Assembly: GCA_903929885.1 (NCBI GenBank)
Contig: CAIYWI010000097.1
Coordinates: 62,001-126,000 of the forward strand
Origin: an uncultured Phycisphaerales bacterium
GTDB taxonomy: Bacteria; Planctomycetota; Phycisphaerae; Phycisphaerales; UBA1924
Direction: 5' to 3'
Length of the DNA: 64,000 bases
Shown: one piece after another, positions 26,399 to 36,330 of the stretch
How positions within the stretch are numbered: position 1 is the first letter of the stretch
Layout: the number at the start of each line of letters is the position of its first letter
Program-made: the position numbers and the translations under genes
The notes under the pieces: model-generated
Told to the model about the DNA's origin: nothing
Database searches by the model: none
What the model saw: the letters and a program-made list of their open reading frames with translations, nothing else

Positions 26399-27517
26399 TC
26401 AACTCGCGCCGACGGCCTCGGCCAGCTTGGCCTCGATGGCGGCTTCCTGAGCTTCCAGCGCCTCCTTGTTGCCGAGGAAATGCGCCTCAAGTTGGAGCTT
26501 GATCTTCTCCATGGCCTTGTTCTGGATCTGGCGGACACGCTCCTTGGTGACGCCGATGATCTGGCCGACCTGCTCGAGCGTCATGGGCTTTTCAAGCTCG
26601 CCGCTCTCGAGCCCGAAACGGTGCTCGATCACGGTCCGCTCGACATCGGTCAGGTCGCAGCGATTCTCGAGAACGATGCGCTTGACCTCCTCGGCGGCAT
26701 CCTTCTCGAAGCTGTCCCGCTTGACTTCCAGGAAGTTCGAACGCTCGAGCTTGGGATCAAAGTCCGTCGGGAACCGCTGACGGTACTTGCTGAGCTTCAT
26801 TCCCTGACGCGAGAAGGCCTTGAGAATGGCGCGGCACGCGTAGGTGCTGAACTTGTACCCGCGGCCCGCATCGAACTTGTCGACGGCCCGCAGCAGCGCC
26901 ATGTTGCCCTCGCTCACCAGATCGGCGAAGTCAACCTCGCTCATGCGGGTCCGCTTGGCCATGGCGAGCACCAGCGCGAGATTCGTCTCGGCGATCTGCT
27001 CGCGGACTCGATCCGCGAGCCGGAACCACCGAAGGATCTCGCTTTCCTGCTCGGGCGTGGGCTGACGAGAAGGCGTGCTCCACACCTCCTGCTGAACCTT
27101 CCAGATGCAATACCGCGCAAAGTTGAACTGGTGGAACAGCACCTTCTCCTCGGCGCCCGTGAGGATCACCTGCTGGGCGCTCTTCACCGTCCGATTTCGG
27201 GCGGTGGAGAGATCGTCCATCACGGGGTGATACCACGTGGTATCGGGCTTCTGGATGTCGGGCGCCTCGGAGTAGATCTTCTGGAATGCGTCGGGTTCGT
27301 AGAACGCAGGACTATCGATGAAGTCCTGCTCGCTGCTCATGATGTGATTGAGCAGTTTCTGGTCCTCGTTGCTGAGCCGTCGACGCACCGACGACTTGGG
27401 CTTCTGTGGACCGCCGGCGAGAGCGGTGTCAGAAGCCGAAGCCGTGGCGATCGCGGCGCGACGGGGTCGCACCTGCTCCATCGGATCCACGGTTCGCTTG
27501 CTGGTGATCTGTCGCAT
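26399..27517 (-). CDS. Sigma-70 family RNA polymerase sigma factor
   Basis: The 372-residue protein carries sigma region 2 (NLALVLAMAKRTRM, FADLVSEGNMALLRAVDKFDAGRGYKFSTYA, about 197-240) and region 4.2 (MTLEQVGQIIGVTKERVRQIQNKAMEKI, about 315-343). The region after FSTYA reads CRAILKAFSRQG where RpoD has the WWIRQAI...promoter-melting segment, and region 3 appears short or divergent. That makes it an alternative or lineage-specific sigma factor rather than a standard RpoD. The N-terminal 60 residues are low complexity. GAGGAAACTAC precedes the ATG at 27517. A strong terminator follows, indicating a single-gene transcript. Confidence 0.9.
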   Translation of the reverse strand: MRQITSKRTVDPMEQVRPRRAAIATASASDTALAGGPQKPKSSVRRRLSNEDQKLLNHIMSSEQDFIDSPAFYEPDAFQKIYSEAPDIQKPDTTWYHPVMDDLSTARNRTVKSAQQVILTGAEEKVLFHQFNFARYCIWKVQQEVWSTPSRQPTPEQESEILRWFRLADRVREQIAETNLALVLAMAKRTRMSEVDFADLVSEGNMALLRAVDKFDAGRGYKFSTYACRAILKAFSRQGMKLSKYRQRFPTDFDPKLERSNFLEVKRDSFEKDAAEEVKRIVLENRCDLTDVERTVIEHRFGLESGELEKPMTLEQVGQIIGVTKERVRQIQNKAMEKIKLQLEAHFLGNKEALEAQEAAIEAKLAEAVGAS

Positions 27518-28159
27518 GTAGTTTCCTCGCTGCCCTTCCCGAGTCGGTCGACCTTGCCTGCCGCACTTCGCAGTATTCGAAGGTCACTCTAGAGATGGGA
27601 TGCTCCCCGACATCCGTCGCTGCCCGGCGGCACCAACATCGTTGAAGGGGAGGATCTTGTTCGCAGTAGACTTGAATTCAGTTGCCGACATTGCCCAACT
27701 TTCCGAGAATCTCCCTGTCACACCCACTATCACACCCAGAACATCCAATCAAACTCCGTACCCGCCATCGGCCTTGCTTCACCGGCGGGAGACACTCGCC
27801 AACCGAATCCGAACAGGGTTGGTCCAAGAACGCATGCCCGAGTGCGGCCGACAACAGCCACTCGCACCCGACGCTCCCACCCTCCGCCACGGCCTCGGTC
27901 GACCGCACGCCACTCTTGTACGACCGCCGCTCCGAAAAGTTCCGGAAACAAGCGATCCGCCCCCCTCCGGAGCGCGTCCTCTGACGCCCCCCCGACGCCT
28001 CCGTCGAACGTTTCATGGTCCGATACGAACGCCGCCGACTCTGCTCGGACGAGTCTAACGTATTGTTCGCCGCACTGAAAGCGCGTTTGCCTAATTCGGC
28101 CCCGAAACGCAGATTCCGGGCCAAAGCAAGTCCCTGAACCCCCCCCGACCGGAGGATCC
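27518..28159. other. Long intergenic region between the divergent sigma factor and sod genes
   Basis: This 642-bp stretch is less GC-rich than its neighbours. Open frames of about 150 codons exist on both strands (27600-28058 plus; 27678-28124 minus). Their products are Arg/Pro/Ser-rich, show no family motif, and lack the codon bias of real genes here, so I do not call them. The region must hold the promoters of both flanking genes; I could not identify either with confidence. Palindromes or RNA structures were not obvious. Confidence 0.4.
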
Positions 28160-28792
28160 ATGCCCCTTACGCTTTCCGACCTTCCCTACCCCGCCGACTC
28201 GCTCGAACCCTTCATTGACGCCCAAACCATGGGCATTCACCACGGCAAGCACCACGCGGCCTATGTCACCAATGCCAACAAGGCCTTGGAGGGGACTCCA
28301 TTTGCCGACCAGACCGCCGACCAGTTGATCCGCACCCTTGGCGCCTTGCCCGACGACAAGCGAGGCCCGGTGCGAAACAACGCCGGCGGACACGTCAACC
28401 ACTCGATGTTTTGGGAGTCGATGGCACCGTCGGGCAAGGGTGGGGGCGGCGTGCCGAGCGGCGAACTCGCCGCCGCCATCAACGCGGCGTTCGGCTCGTT
28501 CGACGCCCTCAAGGACAAGTTCGCGGCGGCGGCGACGGGGCGTTTCGGCTCGGGATGGGCGTGGCTGGTCGTGAACGGCGGAAAGCTCGAGATCTGCTCG
28601 ACCGCCAACCAGGACAATCCCTTGATGGGCCGCGCCGTCGCAGGGTGCGAGGGCACGCCGATCCTGGGGCTGGACGTCTGGGAACACGCCTATTACCTGA
28701 AGTACCAGAATCGCCGCGCGGACTACATCGCCTCATGGTGGAATGTCGTGAACTGGACCAAGGTGTCGCAGTGGTTCGCGTCCGCTCGGTGA
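28160..28792 (+). CDS. sodA: Superoxide dismutase, Mn/Fe type
   Basis: The enzyme dismutes superoxide to peroxide and oxygen. The 210-residue protein has the four metal ligands in conserved settings: His of MGIHHGKHH (about 27), His of NHSMFW, Asp of LDVWEHAYY and the His of the same motif. NNAGGHVNH and the Gln of ANQDNP fit the manganese-preferring pattern rather than the Fe pattern; this is inference from two positions. GGAGG (28151-28155) lies 4 nt before the ATG at 28160. No signal peptide is seen, so it is cytoplasmic. Confidence 0.95.
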   Translation: MPLTLSDLPYPADSLEPFIDAQTMGIHHGKHHAAYVTNANKALEGTPFADQTADQLIRTLGALPDDKRGPVRNNAGGHVNHSMFWESMAPSGKGGGGVPSGELAAAINAAFGSFDALKDKFAAAATGRFGSGWAWLVVNGGKLEICSTANQDNPLMGRAVAGCEGTPILGLDVWEHAYYLKYQNRRADYIASWWNVVNWTKVSQWFASAR

Positions 28793-28847
28793 TCGCCCAT
28801 CGCCCTCGCGGCTCCACGCGGCGCCGCGACATGTTCCGGAGTGCCCC

Positions 28848-30329
28848 ATGAAGCGTCAGCAAGTCGCGTTGATCGCGTACGTTCTCTCGCCCATCGTCGT
28901 GACGGTCATGCTGTGCTGGGCCATCGCGGTGTCGATCCGTGAACCGCGGAAGATGGACGTGCCGCCCATCGGTGCGGGCGCGGGCGACACGGGAGGCGCC
29001 AACGCCATCGGCCAACTGCTGGCCACCGGCTCGGCCAAGCCCACCGCTCAGGACTATTCGGGCAAGGGGTTGCCCGCCGCATATGCCGCTGCGGGCGGGT
29101 CTCCAATCGAACCAGAATCGCTCTCGCAGGGCTTCCTGCTCGTCGTCGAGGATGCATCGACCAAGGCATCACCTTCCTCTCCGATCTTCCTCGCGTGCAA
29201 CTGGAACAACTGGAACCCCGGCGACCCGGCCTTCCGGCTCGAACCCCAATCGGACATGCGGTGGCGGATCCTGGTGAAGCGCCCCGAAGGGCGGACCGAT
29301 CGTCTTGAGTTCAAGTTCACCCGCGGCGACTGGGCCCTCGAGGAGCTCAACGACGACCTCTCGGCTCCCGCGAACCGCACGCTTCCGGCGGTCGATCCGG
29401 CATCGATCAAGGAGAAGGATCCTCCCAAGTTCGAACTGCGCGTCGCCACCTGGGGGGACCAGCGACCCGAGTTTGCAGCCAAGTCGGCAGGCGACCCCTA
29501 TCGCACCCTCAAGGTGACCGGCGAGGTGCGGCGCCTGCAGGTTTCGGGGGGGCCGACTGCGGGCGGCCAACCCCGCGACCTCCTGGTCTGGCTTCCCCCC
29601 GGGTACGCCTCGCCCGCCAACGCTGCGGTGCGCTACCCGGTGCTCTACCTGCATGACGGCCAAAATCTCTTCGAGCAGCACCCCGGGATTCCGGCGGAGT
29701 GGAAGGCCGATGAAATCGCGACCTCGCTGGTGCAGCGACACATGATGAGCCCGACCATCATCGTCGGCATCCCGCACTCGGGCGCGGGTCGGGCCAGCGA
29801 GTACCTGCCCATCGCCGCGATCGACGGCATCGAACCCCGCGGCGATGCTCACATTGCATGGCTCCTGTCGGAGGTCAAGCCGCGAATCGAGTCGGCCTTC
29901 CGCGTGAGGACCGGGCCTGAACACACCGGCATCGGCGGTGCGTCGCTGGGAGCGGCAGTCGCACTCAGGGCCGCCACCCAGCATCCCGAAACGTTCGGAC
30001 TCCTGCTGGCCGAGAGCCTGCCCTTGACGACCGGAGACGCGGCGACGTGGGACGGACTCATCGCGTCGGTCCGGAACTGGCCGCGTCGCGTCTACGTCGG
30101 CGGCGGTGGCGCCGAGCGGGGCGCCGGGGAATCCCTCGCTGCCGACAACGCCCGCTATGTCGAGGCTCTCAAGGCTCTTGGAACGCGGCTCGAGCAGGCC
30201 GGGATGGGGCCGGACCGCAAGTTGGTCGTCATCGAACCGGCGGCGACCCACACCGAGGCGGCTTGGTCTGCGCGGCTGGCGCAGGCGCTCTCGTTCCTCT
30301 TTCCGCCGCCCATGGACGGCACGAAGTGA
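28848..30329 (+). CDS. Membrane-anchored putative esterase with N-terminal carbohydrate-binding-like domain
   Basis: The 493-residue protein has an N-terminal transmembrane helix (about 7-27) and a linker. A beta domain around 115-170 (FLACNWNNWNPGDPAF, LEFKFTRGDWALEE) resembles starch-binding or E-set modules. The alpha/beta-hydrolase domain (about 225-490) is of the esterase D/enterochelin esterase family: RDLLVWLPPGY, YPVLYLHDGQNLF, the nucleophile in GGASLGAA, and a late His in ATHTEAAW. The substrate is unknown; the layout suggests action on an exported polymer or ester. It starts 55 bp after sod. Confidence 0.82.
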   Translation: MKRQQVALIAYVLSPIVVTVMLCWAIAVSIREPRKMDVPPIGAGAGDTGGANAIGQLLATGSAKPTAQDYSGKGLPAAYAAAGGSPIEPESLSQGFLLVVEDASTKASPSSPIFLACNWNNWNPGDPAFRLEPQSDMRWRILVKRPEGRTDRLEFKFTRGDWALEELNDDLSAPANRTLPAVDPASIKEKDPPKFELRVATWGDQRPEFAAKSAGDPYRTLKVTGEVRRLQVSGGPTAGGQPRDLLVWLPPGYASPANAAVRYPVLYLHDGQNLFEQHPGIPAEWKADEIATSLVQRHMMSPTIIVGIPHSGAGRASEYLPIAAIDGIEPRGDAHIAWLLSEVKPRIESAFRVRTGPEHTGIGGASLGAAVALRAATQHPETFGLLLAESLPLTTGDAATWDGLIASVRNWPRRVYVGGGGAERGAGESLAADNARYVEALKALGTRLEQAGMGPDRKLVVIEPAATHTEAAWSARLAQALSFLFPPPMDGTK

Positions 30330-30418
30330 TCCAAGGTCGAGCATCGATCTCGCCCGGCGAACCGGCGGCGACGACGGGACCACGGCTCGCGAGATTGCCG
30401 CCAGACGTCGGAGGCTCG

Positions 30419-30424
30419 TACCCT
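30419..30424 (+). promoter_or_regulatory. Putative -10 element TACCCT, leaderless proS
   Basis: The sequence reads TACCCT-ccttcccc-ATG, an 8-nt gap without an SD. Confidence 0.45.
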
Positions 30425-30432
30425 CCTTCCCC

Positions 30433-32340
<1,908 letters not shown>

Positions 32341-32430
32341 ATCTCGTCGCGTCGGCGCCATTGGCGTTTCTTCGGCATCGACCGCGCGTCCGTCAGGGCG
32401 GTCAACCTCATCGAGCATCGAGCATCAGCC

Positions 32431-33153
32431 ATGAGCAAGAAGTCATCGAGCAGGAAGTCGTCAAGCAGGAAGTCTCCGTCCGTTTCATCCAAGTCCGCGT
32501 CCTCGAAGCGGACGGCGTCCAAGCCCGGACGCAAGGCGACCAAGCCTGCCTCGCGGGGCTCGTCCGGTCGCACCGCCAAGGGCAAGCCCGCGTCCACCTC
32601 GAAGGGTTCACGGAAGTCCGGACGATCGCCCCGCGGCGAATCGAGCCTGCCCGCGACATCGCCGAGTCGGATGCGGGATCGCGCCTTGGCCCACGCCAAG
32701 TTCGCCCACGGCATGATCAACAAGTTCGCCGAGGGTTTTTCGCCCGAGCAGGTCGTGGCCCAGGCAGGACCGTGCCCCAACCACCTCCTCTGGACGCTCG
32801 GCCACCTCGCGAGCTCCGCGAGTTGGACCCACGGCATGATCACGGGTGTCGCGTCGATCGTGCCCGAGGGGTACAGCGCCCTCTTCGGCATGGGGAGCAA
32901 GCCCATCGACGATGCGGCGCTCTACCCCTCCTTCGATGAGGTTCGTCACACCTACGAAGCAACGTTCAAGCGGCTTGTCGATGCGGTGGAGCAACTCGAC
33001 GACGCAGCCCTGCTGAAGGCCCCCGAGCATGACAGCGGCGGCTTCATCGCCGACAAGCTCGACGCCCTGAACAAGCTCGCATGGCACGAGGGATGGCACC
33101 TGGGCCAACTCTCCGACCTTCGACGCGGCCTGGGGTTGCCCAACGTCTTCTGA
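32431..33153 (+). CDS. DinB-like four-helix protein with long basic histone-H1-like N-terminal tail
   Basis: Residues 1-80 are almost entirely Ser, Lys, Arg, Ala, Pro and Gly (MSKKSSSRKSSSRKSP then similar), resembling a eukaryotic H1 tail or a nucleic-acid-binding tail. Residues 85-240 form a DinB/YfiT-like metal-binding bundle: His in CPNHLLWTLGHLASS, and H-x3-H in AWHEGWHLGQLSDLRR. DinB proteins include thiol-dependent transferases; the role here is unknown. The tail DNA has short direct repeats (AAGTCATCGAGCAGG and AAGTCGTCAAGCAGG), so it may have grown by slippage. Confidence 0.8.
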   Translation: MSKKSSSRKSSSRKSPSVSSKSASSKRTASKPGRKATKPASRGSSGRTAKGKPASTSKGSRKSGRSPRGESSLPATSPSRMRDRALAHAKFAHGMINKFAEGFSPEQVVAQAGPCPNHLLWTLGHLASSASWTHGMITGVASIVPEGYSALFGMGSKPIDDAALYPSFDEVRHTYEATFKRLVDAVEQLDDAALLKAPEHDSGGFIADKLDALNKLAWHEGWHLGQLSDLRRGLGLPNVF

Positions 33154-33195
33154 CACGGTTCGTGCCCCGCCCGCATGGCCCCGCTTCCGGGTCGC

Positions 33196-34197
33196 TCAGG
33201 CGGACGAAGCCTTGGGAGCCGTGGCCCTGGAAAGGCGATCGAGCACGGCCTCCCACATGGGATCGGCATCTCCGGCCGGAGGACGCTCGATCAGGATGCG
33301 ATCGGCGCCCACCGCGTCCGCCCTCATCAGGGCCGCGTACAGGTTGCGGGCATAGGTCGGCGCGTCCGACGCCATGGGGATCACCACGTGTCCGACGGCG
33401 ATGTCCTCGCATGCGCCGATCGCGAGGGCCGCGACGCGAGGGGATGCCTTTCGAAGGGCCACTGCGAGTTCCTCGGAGGACACCATGCGAGCCACCGTGC
33501 CGGGCGCATAGTGGGAGGGGAGCATGCCCGGCCCGGCGAGCGGGCCGTGCGTGGCTCCGTGCGTGTCGATCGCGGCCACCGGCCTGCCGAGGGTCGCGGC
33601 GATGGCGGCGGCGGAGACGACTCCGGGCCGGAGAACCACCGGGAACGTCGGGTCGGCCAGCGACACCACCGTCGACTCGATGCCGGCGCGGCACGCGCCG
33701 CCGTCAAGCACCAAGACCTGTCGCGGCGCAAAATAGAGACGCACGTGATCGGCGGCCGTGGGGGAGACGCGACCCGAGGGATTGGCGCTCGGGCCCACGA
33801 GGGGGCGACCGAACGCGTGCAGCAATGCGGCCGTCAGCGGGTGATCGGGGCAGCGAACGGCCACGGTCGAGGCGCCCGCCGTGACGCGTGGCGGCACGAT
33901 GTCGGCCTTGGGGACCACCAGCGTGAGGGGCCCCGGCCAGAAGCGCTCCGCGAGCGCCTGCGCCTCGTCGGGCCACGACGACACGGCCGTCCTCGCCATG
34001 GCGATATCGGCCGCATGGACGATCAGCGGATTGCGGTTCGGCCTTCCCTTGAGTCGAAAGACCGCCTCGACGGCGGCGTCGCTGAACGCATCGGCGCCCA
34101 AGCCGTAGACCGTCTCGGTCGGAAAGGCGACCAGGCCGCCGGAGCGAAGTCGATCGACCGCATCGGCAAGTTCAGGATGGACGGGAGGCACGGTCAT
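33196..34197 (-). CDS. L-threonylcarbamoyladenylate synthase (Sua5 type)
   Basis: The enzyme makes threonylcarbamoyl-AMP, used to form t6A37 on ANN-decoding tRNAs. The 333-residue protein is the long Sua5 form: YrdC domain with GGLVAFPTETVYGLGADAF (about 20-38), FRLKGRPNRNPLIVH, FWPGPLTLVV, PSANPSGRVSPT and GIESTVVSL, then a C-terminal Sua5 domain after GPGMLPSHYAPG. It lies 33 bp downstream of the TolC-like gene on the same strand and may be co-transcribed. ATG 34197 is the first start and fits. Confidence 0.93.
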   Translation of the reverse strand: MTVPPVHPELADAVDRLRSGGLVAFPTETVYGLGADAFSDAAVEAVFRLKGRPNRNPLIVHAADIAMARTAVSSWPDEAQALAERFWPGPLTLVVPKADIVPPRVTAGASTVAVRCPDHPLTAALLHAFGRPLVGPSANPSGRVSPTAADHVRLYFAPRQVLVLDGGACRAGIESTVVSLADPTFPVVLRPGVVSAAAIAATLGRPVAAIDTHGATHGPLAGPGMLPSHYAPGTVARMVSSEELAVALRKASPRVAALAIGACEDIAVGHVVIPMASDAPTYARNLYAALMRADAVGADRILIERPPAGDADPMWEAVLDRLSRATAPKASSA

Positions 34198-34230
34198 GGG
34201 TGGACGGACGCGGCATCGTCTGATCGTCGA

Positions 34231-36042
34231 TCATCGCGGCACATCGCTCGAACCGTCCCAACGGACGTCGCTGGATGCGGGCACGACCATCTCGATGCGG
34301 TTGCGCTCGAGGAGCGTGCCCATGGCGGCGAACAGGTCCGCCAGGTTGGAGTTGTACTCGACATGGGCCTGAATCTCCTCGCGTTCGGCCTGAGCGAGCG
34401 ATTCCTGCCGGTTGAGTTCGAGATCGAGCCGCTCGACCGAAATGCCTTGATCGAACTGCTTCTCGAGCAGCAGCACCCGGAGCACTTCCGAGGCCGCGAG
34501 TCGAGCATCGGCGGTCTGGGCGATCTGCTTGTAGCTGTCGAGCGTGCGGTCGAGGGCGGCCTTGGTCTCGGTGATGACGGTCTGCACCGAGTTCTTGTAA
34601 GCGAGGACGGTTTGCATCCGCTCGAGACGGCGGCGACGGAACTCGGCCTCGGCTTTCCGATTGCCGATGGGCATCTCGAACGAACCGCCCACGAGGTAGT
34701 CGATGAAATTGCCGTTGAACTCGGAGCCGATGGCCTGCCCGATGTTGTCATCGAGACTGGCCCAGCGCGTCTGCAGGCGGAGGTTGAGGTCGGGCAACCG
34801 CTGATTGCGGGCGACGACCTGGCGGATGGAGGCGTCGTCGATCGCGATGACGGCCTGCTGAACTTCGGGTCGATGCTGGATGGCTTGCCGAAGCGAGTCG
34901 AGCAGGCTGAACCTGATGGGCGCATCGACGGGCCGATCCGCGGGGATGAGTTGGATCTCGGACCCCACCGGCAAGGAGGGATCGTTGGCCAACGCCTTGA
35001 GGCGATCGCTCAGGAGGCGGATGCGGGTCTGGGCACGCATGACGTCGACCTTGCGGCGCTCGACTCGCGAGACGGCATCGGCGATCTGCGCCTGGTTGGC
35101 GTCGAGTTTGGCGCGGGTGCGCAACTGGTCTCGCGTCTTTTCGCCACGCTCCTTGAGGCGTTCGAGAATGAGCAGGTCGGCGTAGGCCTGCAGCAGTTCC
35201 CAGTAGGTCTTCTCGACATCGGAGACCACGCGCAGGAGATCTCGCTTGAGCGTCTGGACCGCCGAGCGCTCCGCGTTTCGCTGGACGCGAATCTCGGCTT
35301 GGGTGACATCGGCGCCCGCGCCCTTGAGCAGCGGCTGATCCCACTGCGCCGTGAACGAGGCCTGCTGAGCGGGGTTGGGATTGTTCTGCTGGCCTCGCGT
35401 GGAGTTGTCGGTGTAGCTCAGGTCCTGCTGAACGGTGAGCCGGCCGCCGCCCACCAGCACGCGACGCAGACCCGTCGAGTTCGTGAGCGACTCGAATCGA
35501 TCGAAGCCGGGGGAGAACCCCGAGCCGCCGAAACTCGTCCCGACGCGGGGCGCGTCCTGATTCGTCCAGTTCGCGTTGCTGAACAGCGTCCAGTCGAAGG
35601 CGGCCTCCGCGGCAACGACCTGTGCCTCCGAGATCGCGGGGCCCAAACGCGCGAACTGAACCGCGACGTTGTTCTCGACCGCGCTGCGAACGAGCTGCTC
35701 CAGACTCACCTTCACGCTCCGGACCGGGCGACCGTACAGGTCCTTGCCCAGATCGGCGATGATGCCCTCATACGACTGCATGCCCGCCATCTGGCGCAGC
35801 TCGGGCATGACCTCGGGCTTGATGGTCAACTCGGTGCCGACGTCGTCCCTGGAGGTGACGACCGGCTTGGGGAACAGACGCGCATCCTCGAGTTCGCGGC
35901 GGGTGCTGTCGATGGCCGCCCGCCGGAGGTCGCTTTCGGCCTCCAGCGCGAACGGGGAACGGCTCGGGGCACAGCCAGCCAGCAGCCAGAGGGCCAGCGG
36001 GAGGGAGGCGACCGTCGCCAGAGCGTTGATACCTGCCTTCAT
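34231..36042 (-). CDS. TolC-like outer-membrane efflux lipoprotein
   Basis: The 603-residue protein has a signal peptide ending in the lipobox LLAGC (about residue 24), so it is lipid-anchored. Two long alpha-helical OEP repeats follow: LEQLVRSAVENNVAVQFARLG and ISEAQVVAAEAAFDW start the first, while VEKTYWELLQAYADLLILERL and the QSLAQAEREEIQAHVEYNSNLADLFAAMGTLL stretch mark the coiled-coil helices. Long N-terminal and beta-barrel segments are as in NodT/TolC exit ducts. No inner-membrane pump or adaptor gene is adjacent. TACCTT is 9 nt before the ATG at 36042, and a 9-bp inverted repeat lies 130 bp upstream. Confidence 0.87.
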   Translation of the reverse strand: MKAGINALATVASLPLALWLLAGCAPSRSPFALEAESDLRRAAIDSTRRELEDARLFPKPVVTSRDDVGTELTIKPEVMPELRQMAGMQSYEGIIADLGKDLYGRPVRSVKVSLEQLVRSAVENNVAVQFARLGPAISEAQVVAAEAAFDWTLFSNANWTNQDAPRVGTSFGGSGFSPGFDRFESLTNSTGLRRVLVGGGRLTVQQDLSYTDNSTRGQQNNPNPAQQASFTAQWDQPLLKGAGADVTQAEIRVQRNAERSAVQTLKRDLLRVVSDVEKTYWELLQAYADLLILERLKERGEKTRDQLRTRAKLDANQAQIADAVSRVERRKVDVMRAQTRIRLLSDRLKALANDPSLPVGSEIQLIPADRPVDAPIRFSLLDSLRQAIQHRPEVQQAVIAIDDASIRQVVARNQRLPDLNLRLQTRWASLDDNIGQAIGSEFNGNFIDYLVGGSFEMPIGNRKAEAEFRRRRLERMQTVLAYKNSVQTVITETKAALDRTLDSYKQIAQTADARLAASEVLRVLLLEKQFDQGISVERLDLELNRQESLAQAEREEIQAHVEYNSNLADLFAAMGTLLERNRIEMVVPASSDVRWDGSSDVPR

Positions 36043-36051
36043 GCGAACGGG

Positions 36052-36057
36052 AAGGTA
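36052..36057 (-). promoter_or_regulatory. Putative -10 element TACCTT, near-leaderless TolC-like gene
   Basis: The minus strand reads TACCTT-cccgttcgc-ATG, a 9-nt gap. Confidence 0.4.
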
Positions 36058-36171
36058 GGCCGCGGCCTGCCGACCCGGAGGGGCGGGCGGCTCGGTACCA
36101 TCCGCCCGACCGGCCGCTCGGAGGCCGCTCGGGCGAATGCGTCGAATCGCTGCCCAACCCCGAACATCCGG

Positions 36172-36199
36172 CCCGGACCATGAATAGCATTGGTCCGGG
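36172..36199. promoter_or_regulatory. Perfect 9-bp inverted repeat in a divergent intergenic region
   Basis: CCCGGACCA (36172-36180) and TGGTCCGGG (36191-36199) are perfect arms separated by TGAATAGCAT. Arm centres are 19 nt apart, a spacing suited to a dimeric DNA-binding regulator. It sits between the divergent TolC-like (start 36042) and SH3-protein (start 36331) genes. No regulator gene is adjacent. Confidence 0.6.
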
Positions 36200-36330
36200 A
36201 AGCGAGGGGCCCCACGGGGGGCTTTCGGAGCGGTTCGCACGGTCGCGATCGACTTCGTCCGAGTGCATGCTCGTGCCAGCGGCCGTTGCGCTCGTTCCGC
36301 TCGCTTGACCCGTAGAGGAGTCGCCCGGCC

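Noticed and set aside
23610-26450. 946-codon open frame on the plus strand opposite ftsK
   Set aside because: Antisense shadow of ftsK; the His/Asp/Arg-rich translation has no motif.
27600-28124. Two overlapping open frames in the sigma-sod intergenic region
   Set aside because: Low-complexity Arg/Pro/Ser products, no start with SD or TANNNT, no family match; kept as unannotated intergenic DNA.
33175-36183. 1002-codon open frame on the plus strand across Sua5 and the TolC-like gene
   Set aside because: Antisense to two well-supported genes and without any family pattern.
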